Assembly (NCBI GenBank): GCA_941918925.1
Contig: OW799234.1
Coordinates: 58,384,968-58,448,967 of the forward strand
DNA: 64,000 nt
Origin: Phyto melanocephala
Taxonomy: Eukaryota; Arthropoda; Insecta; Diptera; Rhinophoridae
Direction of reading: 5' to 3'
Shown here: piece by piece, positions 1 through 12,366 of the stretch
Layout of the letters: each line of letters starts with the position of its first letter
Numbering within the stretch: position 1 is the stretch's first letter
Position numbers and translations under genes: made by a program
The notes under the pieces: model-generated
The model's input: the letters and a program-made list of their open reading frames with translations, nothing else
What the model was told of the DNA's origin: nothing
Databases searched by the model: none

Positions 1-2576
1 AATTAAATCTAAAAGAGTTAAGAATATATCTGTGGACATATAAAAAAATCATAGCTCGTTTACGAAATTGAGTTGCTTAGTGATTCCAATACATTTCGCA
101 CAAATACACGTCGATGCAAAAATTTAATGCAAAATTATCAAAAAAAAAAAGAAAAAGTTTTACAAGTATCTTTACAAAATAAACTACTATTAAAAGAGTT
201 GAATAGAAACATTGTTAAAATAAAACCATCTTGTTTAAAAATGCAAGTATACATAATGCAACTGTATACTTGCAAATATCTTTAGTGACTTCTTAAGCTA
301 AGGTTAGACATTGGAGGAACTTGTGGTAATGACGTGCAAAAAGAATACAGGAAAAACAGATGTTGGTAAATTTAATACTCAATCATATATGAAAGACATG
401 AAATCACTTACGACAGATAATTCTATGTTTAAATTTTTAATATAATATTGAGTTAAATAGTTGATATTTACACACAACACTTGTTTTTAGTTCTGATCAA
501 AAGAGTGTTGATGATGAAACCGTAGCTGGTTTCGAAAATGCATTCCACTCAACTAGTATCGTATCACTAAATTTTCCAAGATATTCTGTCATTATCACAT
601 TGAACTTTTAGCCTGAAAAGTTAATTAAAATTTAATATAGAAATTACGTTTTGATTATATAGTTTCTATTATGTTTTTGCCTTCTACTGTAAAATATAAA
701 TTATTTGAGTAAGGGCCATTCCACCTGTGACCAATAATATATACTTTTTAGGGTTTAAAATGGATATCTTACAAATTACTAACGAGTGATAAATTTATTA
801 AAAAAAAAGAACCCTTTTACACACTCCCGTTAACTGCATAAGAGTATATTAACTGCTGAATTGTAAAAAACAAATTCAATTGTAAGAACGACATAAAATA
901 ATTACAAAGTTATTTAATTTTATTTAAAAGAAATGGTTTTCAAAATATAGAAATTTGTTTAACTACCTTAGAATTTACGCATTTATGATTAAATGTGTGT
1001 GCACACATACATATTCATACACACATGGTCATATTTTGCCAATGTTTATATTCTTCAAATTATTCAGCGTCGTTTTCTAGTTATGACACCGAAATAATCA
1101 AAAGATTATAAAAATGGAATAAACAGTTAATTTTATGAATTGACTTTAATTTTAAAAACTAATTTTTTAAAATTCTTCTCAATTTTGAATAAAAAATATC
1201 CTATTTTCAACCCGGTTTTGCATTTAAAAATTAAAAACCGGTTTGTGGATTTTCGAATTATTCGATAATCTGTTCTTCCTATAAGCCGAATACTGGATTA
1301 TTCTTTACGCTGGTAACACAGGCAGAGATAGGGAACATACCAGAAGAAGCCACTGGACATTTTGCAACTCGTATCGAGATGGGGGATTTGAGTAAGTATT
1401 GCAGGTTTGCTGCACTGTAAATTTTTGTTGGAATACACGGTCATACCTTTAGCATCTTCACTAACACATCTACACAGAGTCTTAAAAAAAGTTTGGAAAT
1501 ACATAAAAATCTAAAAACAAGAACCAAAGAGACATTGTTGTTTAAGAAGACTTTTAAGTTGTGATTGTAATTTATAGAAAGCATACAAGTTAACAACACA
1601 AACAATGATCAAAGATAAAGATAAAATGAGTTGAGAAAAAAATTTAAACTTTCGAACAACTAACACATGAGCATTTGAAACAACAACATCTTTACAATTG
1701 CCATCATAAAAATGATAAAGATTATAATGCCATCATGCATCGTCTATCACATCATATGGCATCATATAATACCAACAAATTTTTATATGTGTACGTATAT
1801 ACGTATACGTGTGTATAATCTGAAACTGCAGATAACAAGGAATCTGTAGAGAAACTACAAAATTTTTTTTCATGTTAATCATCATATTTTTTTCTTTCAC
1901 TCGCCGTTTTTCTTTCATTTTCTGCATTTTCTGCATTCTCTGTTTTTTTCTTTTCCTTATTTGTTTCATTCACTTTGGCTTAAATATGAAATTTGTATAT
2001 TTGGAATTTGCATATTTAGGAATATATATGTATGTACATCAGTACATCTAAATGAATGAAAATATGAATTTCGCAATTTTTTTTAACAAAAACTAAAAAG
2101 AATAGTACCAGAAAAAACTAAAAGTAAATATTTAAAAGAACAAAATAAAAGCGTTGAAGTAGAAAAATGCAATGCAGCATAATGTGCAGCATCATTTAGA
2201 ATTAAAGAAAAAAGAAATAATATGATTTCATTTTTTTTGTGTGTCAAATGTAAAGAAATGTTCCATAAAGTTCATGCAGTGAATTACTAGAGTATAAAAA
2301 ATTACTTGATATTAATGCATATTAAAAAAAATTTTTTTTTTGGTTTAAATTATGGAAAATTTAATACCAATTTTTACGTAAAAAATTTTAAATTTTGCCC
2401 ACACGATAATATGCAAAAAAACACAATAGACTATATTGGTCTTCGAGTGTATATGTTTAAAGTGTCTTTTTCTTCCTGCAAGACCCTATTTTCTTATATA
2501 TGAAATGTTTTAGTATAGATTTTTGTAAAAAAAAAATTGTTTAAAAAAAATTTTTTTAAAAAGAAATTTTTTCTAA
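1..2576. other. AT-rich DNA without recognisable gene
   Basis: No coding region, RNA gene or repeat family could be recognised. The stretch has many homopolymer A/T runs and short open frames that look like chance. A palindromic TACGTATATACGTA-type patch lies near 1795-1815. It could be intronic or intergenic. Confidence 0.5.
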
Positions 2577-2605
2577 AAAATGCATTCCAAAAAAGAATGC
2601 ATTTT
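2577..2605. repeat. short perfect hairpin in A/T-rich tract
   Basis: AAAATGCATTC (2577-2587) is followed after seven bases by its exact reverse complement GAATGCATTTT (2595-2605). This is an 11-bp stem in homopolymer-rich DNA. It may be a slippage product; no function is suggested. Confidence 0.6.
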
Positions 2606-3125
2606 AAAAGAATAAATTCTATTTTACTGTAAGTCTACCTTGTATAGCCTTTTTGAGAATATTTTTTCTAACAACGTTTTTGCGACTAGATTATAAAAAT
2701 TTTTTTTTGATTCTTTTTTATGAAAAACCTTCTGATAAATGCTTCTCAAAAGAAATTTACGCTACAATCTAAGCAGCTTTTATGAAGTTTTTGTATCACC
2801 TAAAATAATTTTTTATGTATTAATTCTTGATCTAAATAGACGTTCTGAATAATTAGCTGATAATTATATATTTTCTTAATTTTCAGTGTGAAACAGAATT
2901 CGCGTCATGTAGCACTGCTCACAGTGCCTTGTAAGTTTTACCCTACAACGATTGCAAAGCCCATTAGATTTCATTTTGAGTGAGAAATGTGTAAATTATT
3001 CATATAAATGTCATCAAATTTGACTCAGTGATTAATCCATCACCCTATATACGAAAAGGACATATCAACAAATTATTTCCACTGTATCGGCCAGTGTTAA
3101 TGATGATCGCGACTATGATAATACT

Positions 3126-3350
3126 ATGAAAATTTTAAAAGGAGTGAGCAATTCATCATGTAATTTAACACCACTAAACTATTTTGTTTTTTGGATACGT
3201 ATAGTCTCTCGTGTTAAAAGACAAGCCCGGGATAATTTTGGCTCAGTAAGAAAACATTGCAGCCGCCATTGGTCAGATACTAAAAAAGTATGCCAAAAGT
3301 GGCGCTCGCGAGTGAATCACCTACGTCGTAGCACGGAAAACATTTAACAT
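3126..3350 (+). pseudogene. Tc1/mariner-type transposase, 3' end relic
   Basis: This is the C-terminal end of a DDE_3 (IS630/Tc1/mariner) transposase, the enzyme that cuts and inserts its own element. The frame reads SCNLTPLNYFVFW near the start, matching the family motif (S)CDLTPLDYFLWG that carries the last catalytic residue; here the D of LTPLD is N. It ends with VCQKWRSRVNHLRRS, matching the family's C-terminal W-x-R-x-D-x-LRRSRG block. After this the frame is lost; a one-base shift would continue the tail. Upstream sequence (2880-3120) shows no readable N-terminal part. It is a dead fragment. The family assignment rests on these two motif blocks only. Confidence 0.65.
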
Positions 3351-4380
3351 TTATATTATAAACGGCATCTTATCGCTCCAAACTGATTGCAATTTGTTTA
3401 TTTAATTTCTACAAACTCAACCCCAACTAATTTTATAAAACCATCTTATCGCTAAAATGAGTGGCTTAAGATAAAGAGTAAATTTAAAACTGCACAGAGA
3501 AATTCTGTGGATGCAGCCATAAAAATTAAGTAAAACAACGAAACTACTCGACTAGCAACAATTGTTTTACTCACTACTGATACTGCTTTCTCTGTGGGTT
3601 TTCTGTGTGTAAAAGCTTTAAAAAGCATTTAAAAATCAAATTATGAATGGCGCAACATACACTACAACCTTAAAACAAATAATCAAGCCCGTCATAAATT
3701 CCGATCGGAATGGCTTAAACTTTATACTTGCATTTCCGATCGTTTATGTTTAACCTTCTTCAGATTCTGTGTCACTTGAATTTTTTCACATACAAGACTT
3801 ATGGTGAAAGCATTATATGACGTCCCTAAAAGTATGCACACCGAGGGGTGCTTTATATAAATAATATTGATAGAAATGTTAAAAAAAAATTCCTCTTAAG
3901 GAAATTTAATGTTGTTTTAATTTTTGTTTACCTTTTCTAAAGAAGCAAAATTTGGATTCAACGTATAATTGTTTTCTTATTAGTATAAAAGATTAATCAT
4001 ACAAACTTGCAGGGTTATTCATAACAGAGAATTTTTTGCTAGCTTATTAAGGCTGGTATTCGGTTCCCTATTTCATGGAAACTGTTGTCAAACTCCATAC
4101 AAAAAAAATTAGTAAGAAATACTTTTGGAATGATGTAGACTAATCAGTATTCTGTGTATAACGCAAAGACCCATGAAATATTTCTGCTAACATTTAAGAA
4201 AAATTTTATTTAGTTTGAAATAATGTAAATTTTTTCTTTTCCCGATTTAAAAATTATTTTAGTAAATTAAATATTTCGTGTGAAATAACTATAGTTGCTC
4301 ATTATATTTGTTCAAAATGAGACTGAGTACCACGCTTAGCAAATTGCACTCGTTTTGTTTTAACAAATAAAAATTTAGCA
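3351..4380. other. no gene seen
   Basis: AT-rich sequence with a small TTCCGATCGGAA palindrome near 3700. No gene or repeat family was recognised. Confidence 0.4.
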
Positions 4381-4633
4381 TATCGATAGCTTAATATAAA
4401 AAAGGCGTATCTCGATTTTTAACAAAAACGAGTTTTTAATGTTTTCTGGTAGTAGACATACATACACATCACCGCTAAAAAATTAAGTGAGCTAAGGTTG
4501 AAAATAACAGATTTATGGCCAAATAAAAAAAGCTCTAACTCAATACATTCTTTTAAATTTTATTCAGTTTTTTCTCTCTCCTGTAAAGAAGTAAAAAATC
4601 GAGTTACGCCTTTTTTATATTAATCCATCGATA
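4381..4633. mobile_element. MITE with ~35-bp inverted repeats, TA-flanked, copy 1
   Basis: A 253-bp element whose left end TATCGATAGCTTAATATAAA is the inverted repeat of the right end (TCGATGGATTAATATAAAAA when reverse complemented). Beyond that, GGCGTATCTCGATTTTT on the left pairs with AAAAATCGAGTTACGCC on the right. The ends can be read as a TA target duplication plus TIRs starting TCGAT, as in Tc1/mariner MITEs. A homologous copy lies at 15213-15453; both share TTTAAATTTTATTCAGTTTT inside. It has no coding capacity. Confidence 0.8.
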
Positions 4634-5766
4634 TATAAATTGTTGTAAATAAACCCGTTGATACACAAAGTTTATTAAATAATCCTTTAATTAAGAAGCC
4701 CTAAGTTTCGTATTGTCGTAATAAAACAATTAAAAATAAATAAAATGAATGAAAAATATTGCTTTTAATGACACAAAATTGTGACATTATGACAGTACAA
4801 AAATATAATTAAAAAAATAAAATATAAGTTTCCACTCAAAATGAATCTTGATTTTTCAGTATATTTATTTTTTTTTCTTTATAAAAAAAACACACTTTAT
4901 TTAATTTGTTGTCTTATTTTCGAATTCTTTCAATTAATTTTTGCATGTAAATAATTATTGTTATTTTTATGTTTGTCCCATTTTGTGATATAACCAGTTT
5001 GGTATAATTAAAAAAAAGCTTTTTTATGTTAAACTTAAACTTTTATGTCCCATACTCATAACTGCCAAATTCGTTCAGTTGGATATATATTTAAAAATAT
5101 TGAGCGCGATAAAATTATGCTATTATTTTAATGGATTAACAAAAAACAATTTATTTCTTTTATGTCAACTTAACAACAACAAAAGTGGATATAAATACAA
5201 TAAACTTGACCACCATTATTTTCATTATTAGTGCAGCAGTATTTATTGACGCTTTACACCATAATACATTCAGGCACACACATATACTGGCCAACGTACA
5301 GGGACATATAAATAAATATAATCATTATTTTTAAGTTATTCGTAAATAAAGTGTAAAAATACAGTGAGGATAAGATCAAGAGCATATTCCTTTATATTTA
5401 TGTTTTACTAAATGAATGTATATAAATGGTCAAATCAATTAAGTCGTGGTCTTTAATAATAATAATACTAATAATAATAGTAATACTAATACCCATACTC
5501 ATACTAATAATAGATACATAATTTCAATTTATTGGTTAAAGAATAGAGTAAGAAATTGTTAAAAACCTCACTCTGATAGATTTGCGTTAACAATAGTTGT
5601 TTGGTCAAGGTTGTTCGTCAAGGCAAATTTATTCATCCGATAGTCTTGATTTTTCAGCTGATTTTTTTTTTCTTCACTTAATTTAAACTTCACTTATAAA
5701 CGTCCAAAGATAAAAAATAATTCTCCCTCTTCTCTCATTTATTGCAAATGTCAAAGTTCATATATA
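4634..5766. other. no gene seen; ATA-rich simple repeat at 5457-5515
   Basis: AT-rich unique-looking sequence. A degenerate run of AATAATACTAATAATAATAG lies at about 5457-5515. No gene was recognised. Confidence 0.4.
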
Positions 5767-6672
5767 AACAAGTAAAAGCACTATATTCGGCTGTGCCGAA
5801 TCTTTTATGCCCACCACCAATTTGATGTACTTTTGTAGCTCAGAATTTATTATTTTTTTTATTAACAGTAATCGCTTTTGAAAAATATATTTAAACTAAA
5901 ATATGTATCACTTATTTTGTATAACTGCGATATGCTAGTAAAATGTTTTCGTAAATTTAATGTTTCAATTAAAGTGAACGTTAAAGTAGGCGTGTGGATA
6001 TAGTTTCTGCTAAAAAACAAAGCTGAAGTATTTCCCAATAGTCCTTTATTATTCCAAAATCTTTATTAATAGAGATATTACATGAATTTCAGATAAATCT
6101 TTATATAGGAGGTGGGCGTAAGAGTGGGGGTGTCACATTTATTTTTCGTTAGAACAAAGCGTTTGACGAAAAAGCAATGGTTGCAAAATTTTAGAATCAT
6201 ACATCTTATTTTGCCAGTTTTATTACATTTAATTTTTGAATATACCGAAAAATACACACCGCGCGGTATAAATTTTCATACGTTTGGATCTATAACTCCT
6301 TTCCTTATTCACAAATTTTGGCAATTTTCGGAAAAAAATATTTTTTTTACTCAGGAAATATACATTTGAAATTTCAGAACTCTACGTCAATGTGTTAGAC
6401 CACAATTACATTTTATTCGATTATGGAAGGACACGGTTTTTTTTACCTACTCATGCATAACTCTCTTAGAAATGTTTCGATTTAGCCCATTTTCAATATC
6501 AAACAAATATTGTGTATAAGAAATATTCTGGCAAAATTTGAGCCCCCTAGCTTTTTCGGTCCGACCTCTATCATGCTTTCAGCATACGGACATACGGACG
6601 GACATATCTAGATCGCCATAAAATTATTAACTGACTTTTCAATATCATTTCGCTAGCATATTACGATGGGCA
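5767..6672 (-). mobile_element. DINE-1-like (Helentron-associated) element, empty-site copy
   Basis: Strand follows the Drosophila INE-1 convention, with the hairpin and CTTGTTTT end as the 3' end. The 3' end is at the left: AACAAGTAAAAGCAC followed by the hairpin ATTCGGCTGTGCCGAAT. The body has GAACGTTAAAGTAGGCGTG, GGAGGTGGGCG, AGCCCCCTAGCTTTTTCGG and ACGGACGGACATATCTAGATCG. The 5' end, which should carry a GGGTATAAAA terminus, is degenerate. At 5915-5926 the sequence TTTTGTATAACTG is uninterrupted; this is where other copies carry a nested MITE, so this copy preserves the empty site. No autonomous coding capacity. Confidence 0.8.
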
Positions 6673-7049
6673 CTATTTTTTAAAATTTACATCACCAACT
6701 GCAAAACATGGAATATACTATTAAATATTTGGTTCCAGAATCTTCTTAAAACTTGATTAAAATGCCTTAACATTAACTAAAAGCAATAAAGGATTTACAA
6801 AGGCTAAGGCTCGTCTTATAAAATTACAACAATATGATTTTATATTCCAATAAAATAAGTTTTAAACTGATTGCCTACAAAAACTGTTAAGAAAAGAATT
6901 TGTCCTAAAAATATGGTCCTGCGTATAGTTCTAACTTAAAATTTCTATATATTTTTACTTTAAAGTTAATGAAAATATATTTCTACACCCAACTGTTAAT
7001 CAGTAAGTAGATGTTCAAAAATTTTAATAATTTTAAGTCACTCTGAATA
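6673..7049. other. no gene seen
   Basis: AT-rich sequence between two repeats. Nothing was recognised. Confidence 0.4.
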
Positions 7050-8166
7050 CACCAGGTGGACCAAAAGTCACTATTGGATTTAAAAATAAAATAACTTATT
7101 CAACTATTTAGATTATAGAATATAAAATTAAAAGTTTAGCCTCTAGTTAAAGGATCATATCGGGCTTATTGACATTTACTCGCTCCTTTCCGAATTTCTA
7201 CCCACTATTCGCTCACAAAAAAATTGGCATAAAAGTGCTACTTAGCCTTATTGTGAGTTGCATTGTCATGTCGCTTTTTATATCGAAAATGACAAAAATA
7301 CAACAAGGTTGTCGTTAATATTATACGGTACCAAAAAAAACGACAAAGTACTTATAACAGGTATGATTGTGTGATGACTGGCAATATGAGAAATGACTTC
7401 ATACTGCTGGAACCAGATTCGAGGTCTATCTACGAGAGCAGAACGTGACAAATTGTTTTATCATAAACAGAAACCCCTTTTTATGCACGGTTATAGAACT
7501 GTCATTTTTACTTTAAAAGAAGTAAGTCCTAACGTTATTTTTAGAATTAATGTCACATCTAACTGTTTCTATTGGAGTTGATGAATGACTTTTGGATTTT
7601 CGGAATTCCAGAACATACAGTTCTGCTTACCAGCAAAGTATTTTAAACGGAAGTAAGACTTGTTAATTATAGTCAGGCTGGCACTAAAGGTGGTTTCATT
7701 TCTGGCGAACTATTGAAATTTTACTTAAAAACTAAGATGTAGCTGATGATCTTACATTAATTGTTCTTTTATAAGAGCGCTAAATTTTTTTAAATGCATC
7801 GTAGTGACATACGAACCATTCTTAGTAAAGCAGAACACATTTTGGTAGATGTGTCTGTTGTTTCGTTAACTCTGAATATTTTCCGCAGTACGAATTAAGA
7901 GTGGCCTACCGAGGCAAATTTGTTACGGCGTCATTTTGGTGGTGACGATAAACCAAACCACTCATTGCTTTTTAAAGCGACTTCCTGACGTTAAATTTTC
8001 GATGATATAGTGTTTGATGGGTGATTTTAATAAAAAAAATTTATTATCCTGGTTTTCTGTTCAGTTGCGATGCTCTCAATTATTTATTTTCCAGTTGCTA
8101 TTTGTATTATGAAAGCTACAAAATTATTAAATTTTTAAACCCACTGGTGACTTTTGATTCACCATG
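7050..8166. mobile_element. candidate 1.1-kb DNA transposon with TA flanks
   Basis: Imperfect inverted repeats bound the segment. The left end reads CACCAGGTGGACCAAAAGTC; the right end, reverse complemented, reads CATGGTGAATCAAAAGTCAC. Both continue into GG(A/G)TTTAAAAAT. TA dinucleotides sit outside both ends (7048-7049 and 8167-8168), and the length suits a Tc1/mariner-type element. I could not recognise a transposase inside; open frames are short. It may be a decayed autonomous copy or a filler-carrying derivative. The TIR matches are clear but interrupted by mismatches and a two-base gap. Confidence 0.55.
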
Positions 8167-8168
8167 TA

Positions 8169-10085
8169 TATAATTCTTTTTATTGCACGGTTCAAAATTT
8201 CATTCATAAATTATATTTATCAATATAAATTGTTTTTTTTTTTAATATTCTCCATTTTATGAAACACAATTCTTTTGGCAAATACTTAAGCATAAACAGA
8301 CAACAAAATAAATACTTCCACACAAACAGACAATATACACAAACACTTTCATAGACATAAATATATAAAAGAATGTTGAATACAAATGAATGTATTTGTG
8401 TATTCTTATGCACAAACATGCGCGACCGTGTAATCACAATGGACTGTTTCATTAAAATATTCATGATGTTTTCATATAAAATACAGTCATTGTTGATTGC
8501 TTTACTTTATACCGCTTGTTGCAAACGTTGCAATTTTACAAAAAACACAAGCATTTAGTAGTGCGTATGTAAAGGTTTGCAAATGCCTGTTCATATAGTT
8601 TAAAAATTTATTATAAAACACAATATTTTACTGCTTAATTTTAATAAAATATTTTGTGGGTTTTCCGACATTTTTATACGGCTTTTGTTGTTTTTTTTTT
8701 AGTTTTTCTCAGTTTCCATTTGTTATTAATTTAAAACGAAAAAAGATATTAAAAAATGTCAGTATGTCAATATCATTTTAACTGTAGTAAATGCAACACA
8801 GTGTTGCCTTAAAACGGCAACTGTTTATGTTATTAGTACAGCTTTCTATTTTCGGTTCAGTATAGAAAAAAAATAAACTTAGTATCTTCGTTAGGGAAAC
8901 AACTTTTTTTACAATTTTGGAAAATATCAAAATGGTCCTATCCATACCATGTAGTGTATAAAAAAAACAATAAGAACTGCATCTTTAGATTTTCGATATC
9001 GTTAAAAAAGCTTCCGCGTCAAATGCAATTAAGTTCGCGATCAGTAAGTTCTAAAAAAATAAAAATATTTTCTTTATAAATTTATTAAATGATAAATAAA
9101 TTGTAAGTTTTTAAAGTAAATATTGAATAATATTCTGTATAAATTCAATTAATCGTGCTTAAATATTAAGAAATGTAAATAGTTAAATAATTATAAAATT
9201 AAAAATTTTGAAAATTAAAAAATTTTGAATAAATAAAAGAAAAAATCTTAAAGGGCTTTCAGAAACCGGCTTCGACGCCGAAAGTTTTTGTTCCGAAACG
9301 ATCTGAGGAAACATTTTTCGGTTTCAGCCCAACATTGGCTACAGCGTGGTGATAAGCCCTTATATTAGTTGAAGACCTAATATCCATACATAGTTGTTTA
9401 ACCGTGAAAAAAAAACAGACAGACAATAGAGACATTTTTATAAAATTTTTTTTTAATATTATTACTTTTGTCCCATTTTTATAGTTTTTTCTTTTCAGCT
9501 TCTTTCCGTTTGCACCTTCTGGCAACACTGCCATATGCACAGGCACTCAAACTTTTAAGAAAAAACCTCATTAATTATTGACTCATTTATAAATGGTTAA
9601 AGTATTGAATGTTTGCAATTTAAGAAAAATTATTAAAGTGGCATTTATATGACTAAGTGCTTAATGTTGCATGAACCTTTAAAACACAAGTGTGTGTGTG
9701 TGTTGCTCTGTATGCATGGAAAAGCTCTTAACAGAAAATTGTTGCGAAAAAAATTAATAAAAATATTAAAGCAATTTTTATCTGTTTTTTTATCGCAAAT
9801 TATTTTTAATTTAAGGTAACTTGAAATTATTAATAAGAAAGAAAATATTCATTGCTATTGAAAATTTCGTAACTACCAAAACAAAATGGATTATTTGAAT
9901 TATTTAATTTAAATTTTTTGCTGTACATATTTTTAAAACGAAACAAAACATACCGAAGAAAAATATAGAAAAACAAGAAAGATTTTTGTATGACTACCAA
10001 TTAGATTTCTGTCCAAACTTCTTTTCTTACTTTAATCAAATTACAGGAACGATGGGACGAAATGTTTTGCAAATTAAATCAAAAT
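8169..10085. other. no gene seen; unrecognised 95-codon minus-strand frame
   Basis: AT-rich sequence. A minus-strand frame at 9259-9546 has 95 codons and a less A/T-biased C-terminal half, but matches no family I know. (GT)n occurs near 9690-9703. No RNA gene is visible. Confidence 0.35.
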
Positions 10086-10419
10086 ACTAGCTACTGACCC
10101 GGCAAATGTTGTTTTGTATTTCATTGTTCAGTGTCTATCACCTAGATGGACTTATAAAAATAAAAATAAAAATACAAACTTGCTTTCAATAATTTCAGTC
10201 AAAGGATGGATATTGAAAGCATAACGAAAATGTATTACAAATATAAAAGAATATGAATATGATTCACTAATTGAATTGTAACATAAATAGGAATTTTAAA
10301 TTACATAGTAGTATATAATTTTTCCTAAAAATGATTGCAATTCAATTTAATTTGAATTATAAAATTAAATAAAAGGATAAATGAACTTAAACAAAAAAAA
10401 ATGATTCATATTAAAATTT

Positions 10420-11026
10420 ACACAACGTGTAGTCATACAAAAACAATTGTTTGTATCACCATTCATCTCATATAAAATACGTACATACATGTAAAAAATA
10501 TACCAAAAAAAAAAAATTACAAAAAAAAATATATTAAAAATAAAAAAAAATAATAAAAATAATTACAAAAAAAAATTTTTAAAAAATTTTTTTAAAACAA
10601 TTTTTTAAAAAAATTAAAAAAATATAAAAAATAATAAAATATAAATAATATATTAAATAAAATAAAATTTTTTTGGCTCAGCTGGAATTCGAAGCCACGT
10701 TTACTTTAACCAGTATGTATGTAGGTTGTTGTTGTAATTGTGAAAAAAACGAGGTGGCCGTGGTTTTTTGCTCATATCTCAGAAAGTTATTGGGCGATTG
10801 TGCTGAATTTCAAAAGGGAACATATAGTGGCTTCTAAAAGTTGATTTCAACCAACACACGGACAGACGGGCAGACGGACAGACGGTCAGGGCTTAATCGT
10901 CTTCTCTATTCATAAGCTTTCAGAAAATATATACTTTATGGGGTCGGAAATGAAAATTGTAGAAATTACAAACGAAATGACAAAGCCATATATACCCTTG
11001 TGCACCACAGGTGAAGGGTATAAAAA
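10420..11026 (-). mobile_element. DINE-like element, second subfamily, 3'-truncated
   Basis: It shares ACGTGTAGTCAT, CACCATTCATCTCAT, GGAATTCGAAGCCACG and the block ACGGACAGACGGTCAGGGCT with the copy at 30694-31262. The 5' terminus at the right reads CCCTTGTGCACCACAGGTGA then AGGGTATAAAA, preceded by ATATACTTTATGGGGTCGG. The terminal hairpin end seen in the 30.7-kb copy is missing here. Its middle (10500-10670) has become almost pure A/T. Confidence 0.65.
10500..10670. repeat. A/T-only low-complexity tract
   Basis: About 170 bases composed almost only of A and T with alternating A-runs and T-runs. It probably arose by slippage inside the DINE-like copy. Confidence 0.8.
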
Positions 11027-11475
11027 CGTAAGCCATATGTGTTCTACGGTATGCAGATGTATCTTACTTAGCTTAAAATTAATTATTTAGGAGTATGAGA
11101 AATAAATGTTGACCGATTTTTAAACGTTTATTTCTACATTGGCTGGACTATGAATTGTGTACAATTTGAAGAAAAATACTAAAAACTATATTAATGTAAG
11201 TATATAATTTAAAAAAAGGGCGTAAAAGTAGGCGTGGTAAAAAAATATCCTTTTAATCATATCAAAGTCTTAGTTATATTATGTGAAAATTTTAAGAAGC
11301 CTGGCCTACCAGAGGGGGCGTGAAAAAAGGCGTGGCATTGAGGAGCATGAAAAATAAATGTTGACCGATTCTTAGACCTACCCGATATGCATACAAAATT
11401 TTATGAAAATCGGACGACCAATTTCGGAGGAGTTTAATCACAAACACCACGACACGAGAATTTTATATATTAGAT

Positions 11476-12117
11476 AATTAAATTGCTTTCTTTACAAATT
11501 AAAAATATATAATCTATAAAGAAATATAACGAAATTTGACTAAAATTTGTTAATAGTTTCTAGTATATTATATTTTTTTTATGAATGATGTAAATCATCA
11601 TGGAGCTTAAAAATTAAATATATAGGCAGGAACCTGTCTCAGCTGACTACAAACAAAACCAACAGACACTCAGAATAAGAGAAATTTAACAACGACAAGA
11701 AGTAAACAATAAGACTTGCATAGAAAACAGAACATATAAAAATTAGCTTTTTTAAAATTGAAATTTTGCCTCCTGAAGTTCATAGTCACCAACAAAACAA
11801 CACCGTAAGAAATTTTCCTGGAACAAGTAAACGTTGTTTGATTTGCACTGCAAAAAATATGGAATGTAGAGAGCAAAGTGTTCGAAATCAACAGGAAACA
11901 TCTATCAGAAGACGTTCCGCTCAGCTATGAGTAGCTCGGACGACACTGCGGTGCATTTAAAACAAAATTTACTTTAATCACATGTAAGATAGAATTAGTG
12001 CAAGTATTGGTACTCACAGTTCCTTGGCATTGTCCAAGTTTTGCAGGTTAATTTTAATATTTGAAATCTGAAGCTCATTTTCATTTTCATTTGAAATTTA
12101 TTCTGTTAGTGAAATTT
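11476..12117. other. no gene seen; segment shared with 23.5 kb
   Basis: AT-rich sequence. TATCAGAAGACGTTCCGCTC at about 11903-11922 resembles TATCAGAAGACGTTGTTCTC at about 23550, which adjoins a transposase relic. This may be a scrap of the same element; no frame is readable here. Confidence 0.35.
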
Positions 12118-12267
12118 ATAAACTCTTGCGAGAAACGCATGTATTATGTGAGAGCTTGCAACGCTGGCTATTTGAAATTACTAGGCATTAGGATAAACTC
12201 TTGCGAGAAACGCATGTATTATGTGGGAGCTTGCAACGCTGGCTATTTGAAATAACTAGGCAATAGG
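12118..12267. repeat. two-copy 75-bp tandem duplication
   Basis: Two adjacent 75-bp copies begin ATAAACTCTTGCGAGAAACG (12118 and 12193) and differ at only a few positions. The period is a multiple of three, so a chance frame runs through both copies as a 25-residue repeat. That frame has no recognisable domain. The near-identity indicates a recent duplication. Confidence 0.9.
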
Positions 12268-12366
12268 ATAACAGTTCGAGTGACGTAATTAACACGATAT
12301 GCACAGAAAACTCTAATTATATGTGCGAAAAGATCTCTGTCAAGAATATTATAATATAAACAAATG

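Larger units (their letters stand above)
10086..11475 (+). mobile_element. dispersed insect repeat starting TGACCCGGCAAATGTTGTTT, interrupted by a DINE-like copy
   Basis: The left part (10086-10160) reads CTGACCCGGCAAATGTTG, a start I recall from widespread insect dispersed repeats. The right part (about 11210-11475) has AATGTTGACCGATTCTTAGA, GAAAATCGGACGACCAATTT and the closing GACACGAGAATTTTATATAT, which I recall as the usual end of the same repeat type. The two halves are separated by poly-A/T filler and a DINE-like insertion at about 10420-11026. The superfamily is not decided. The recollection of the family is from memory and unverified. Confidence 0.5.

Noticed and set aside
9259..9546. 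95-codon minus-strand frame
   Set aside because: No family recognised, A/T-driven first half, no promoter or splice context; kept only as a note in the gap entry.
12061..12255. Small protein with two 25-residue repeats
   Set aside because: The repeat arises from a 75-bp DNA duplication; no homology or start context supports translation.
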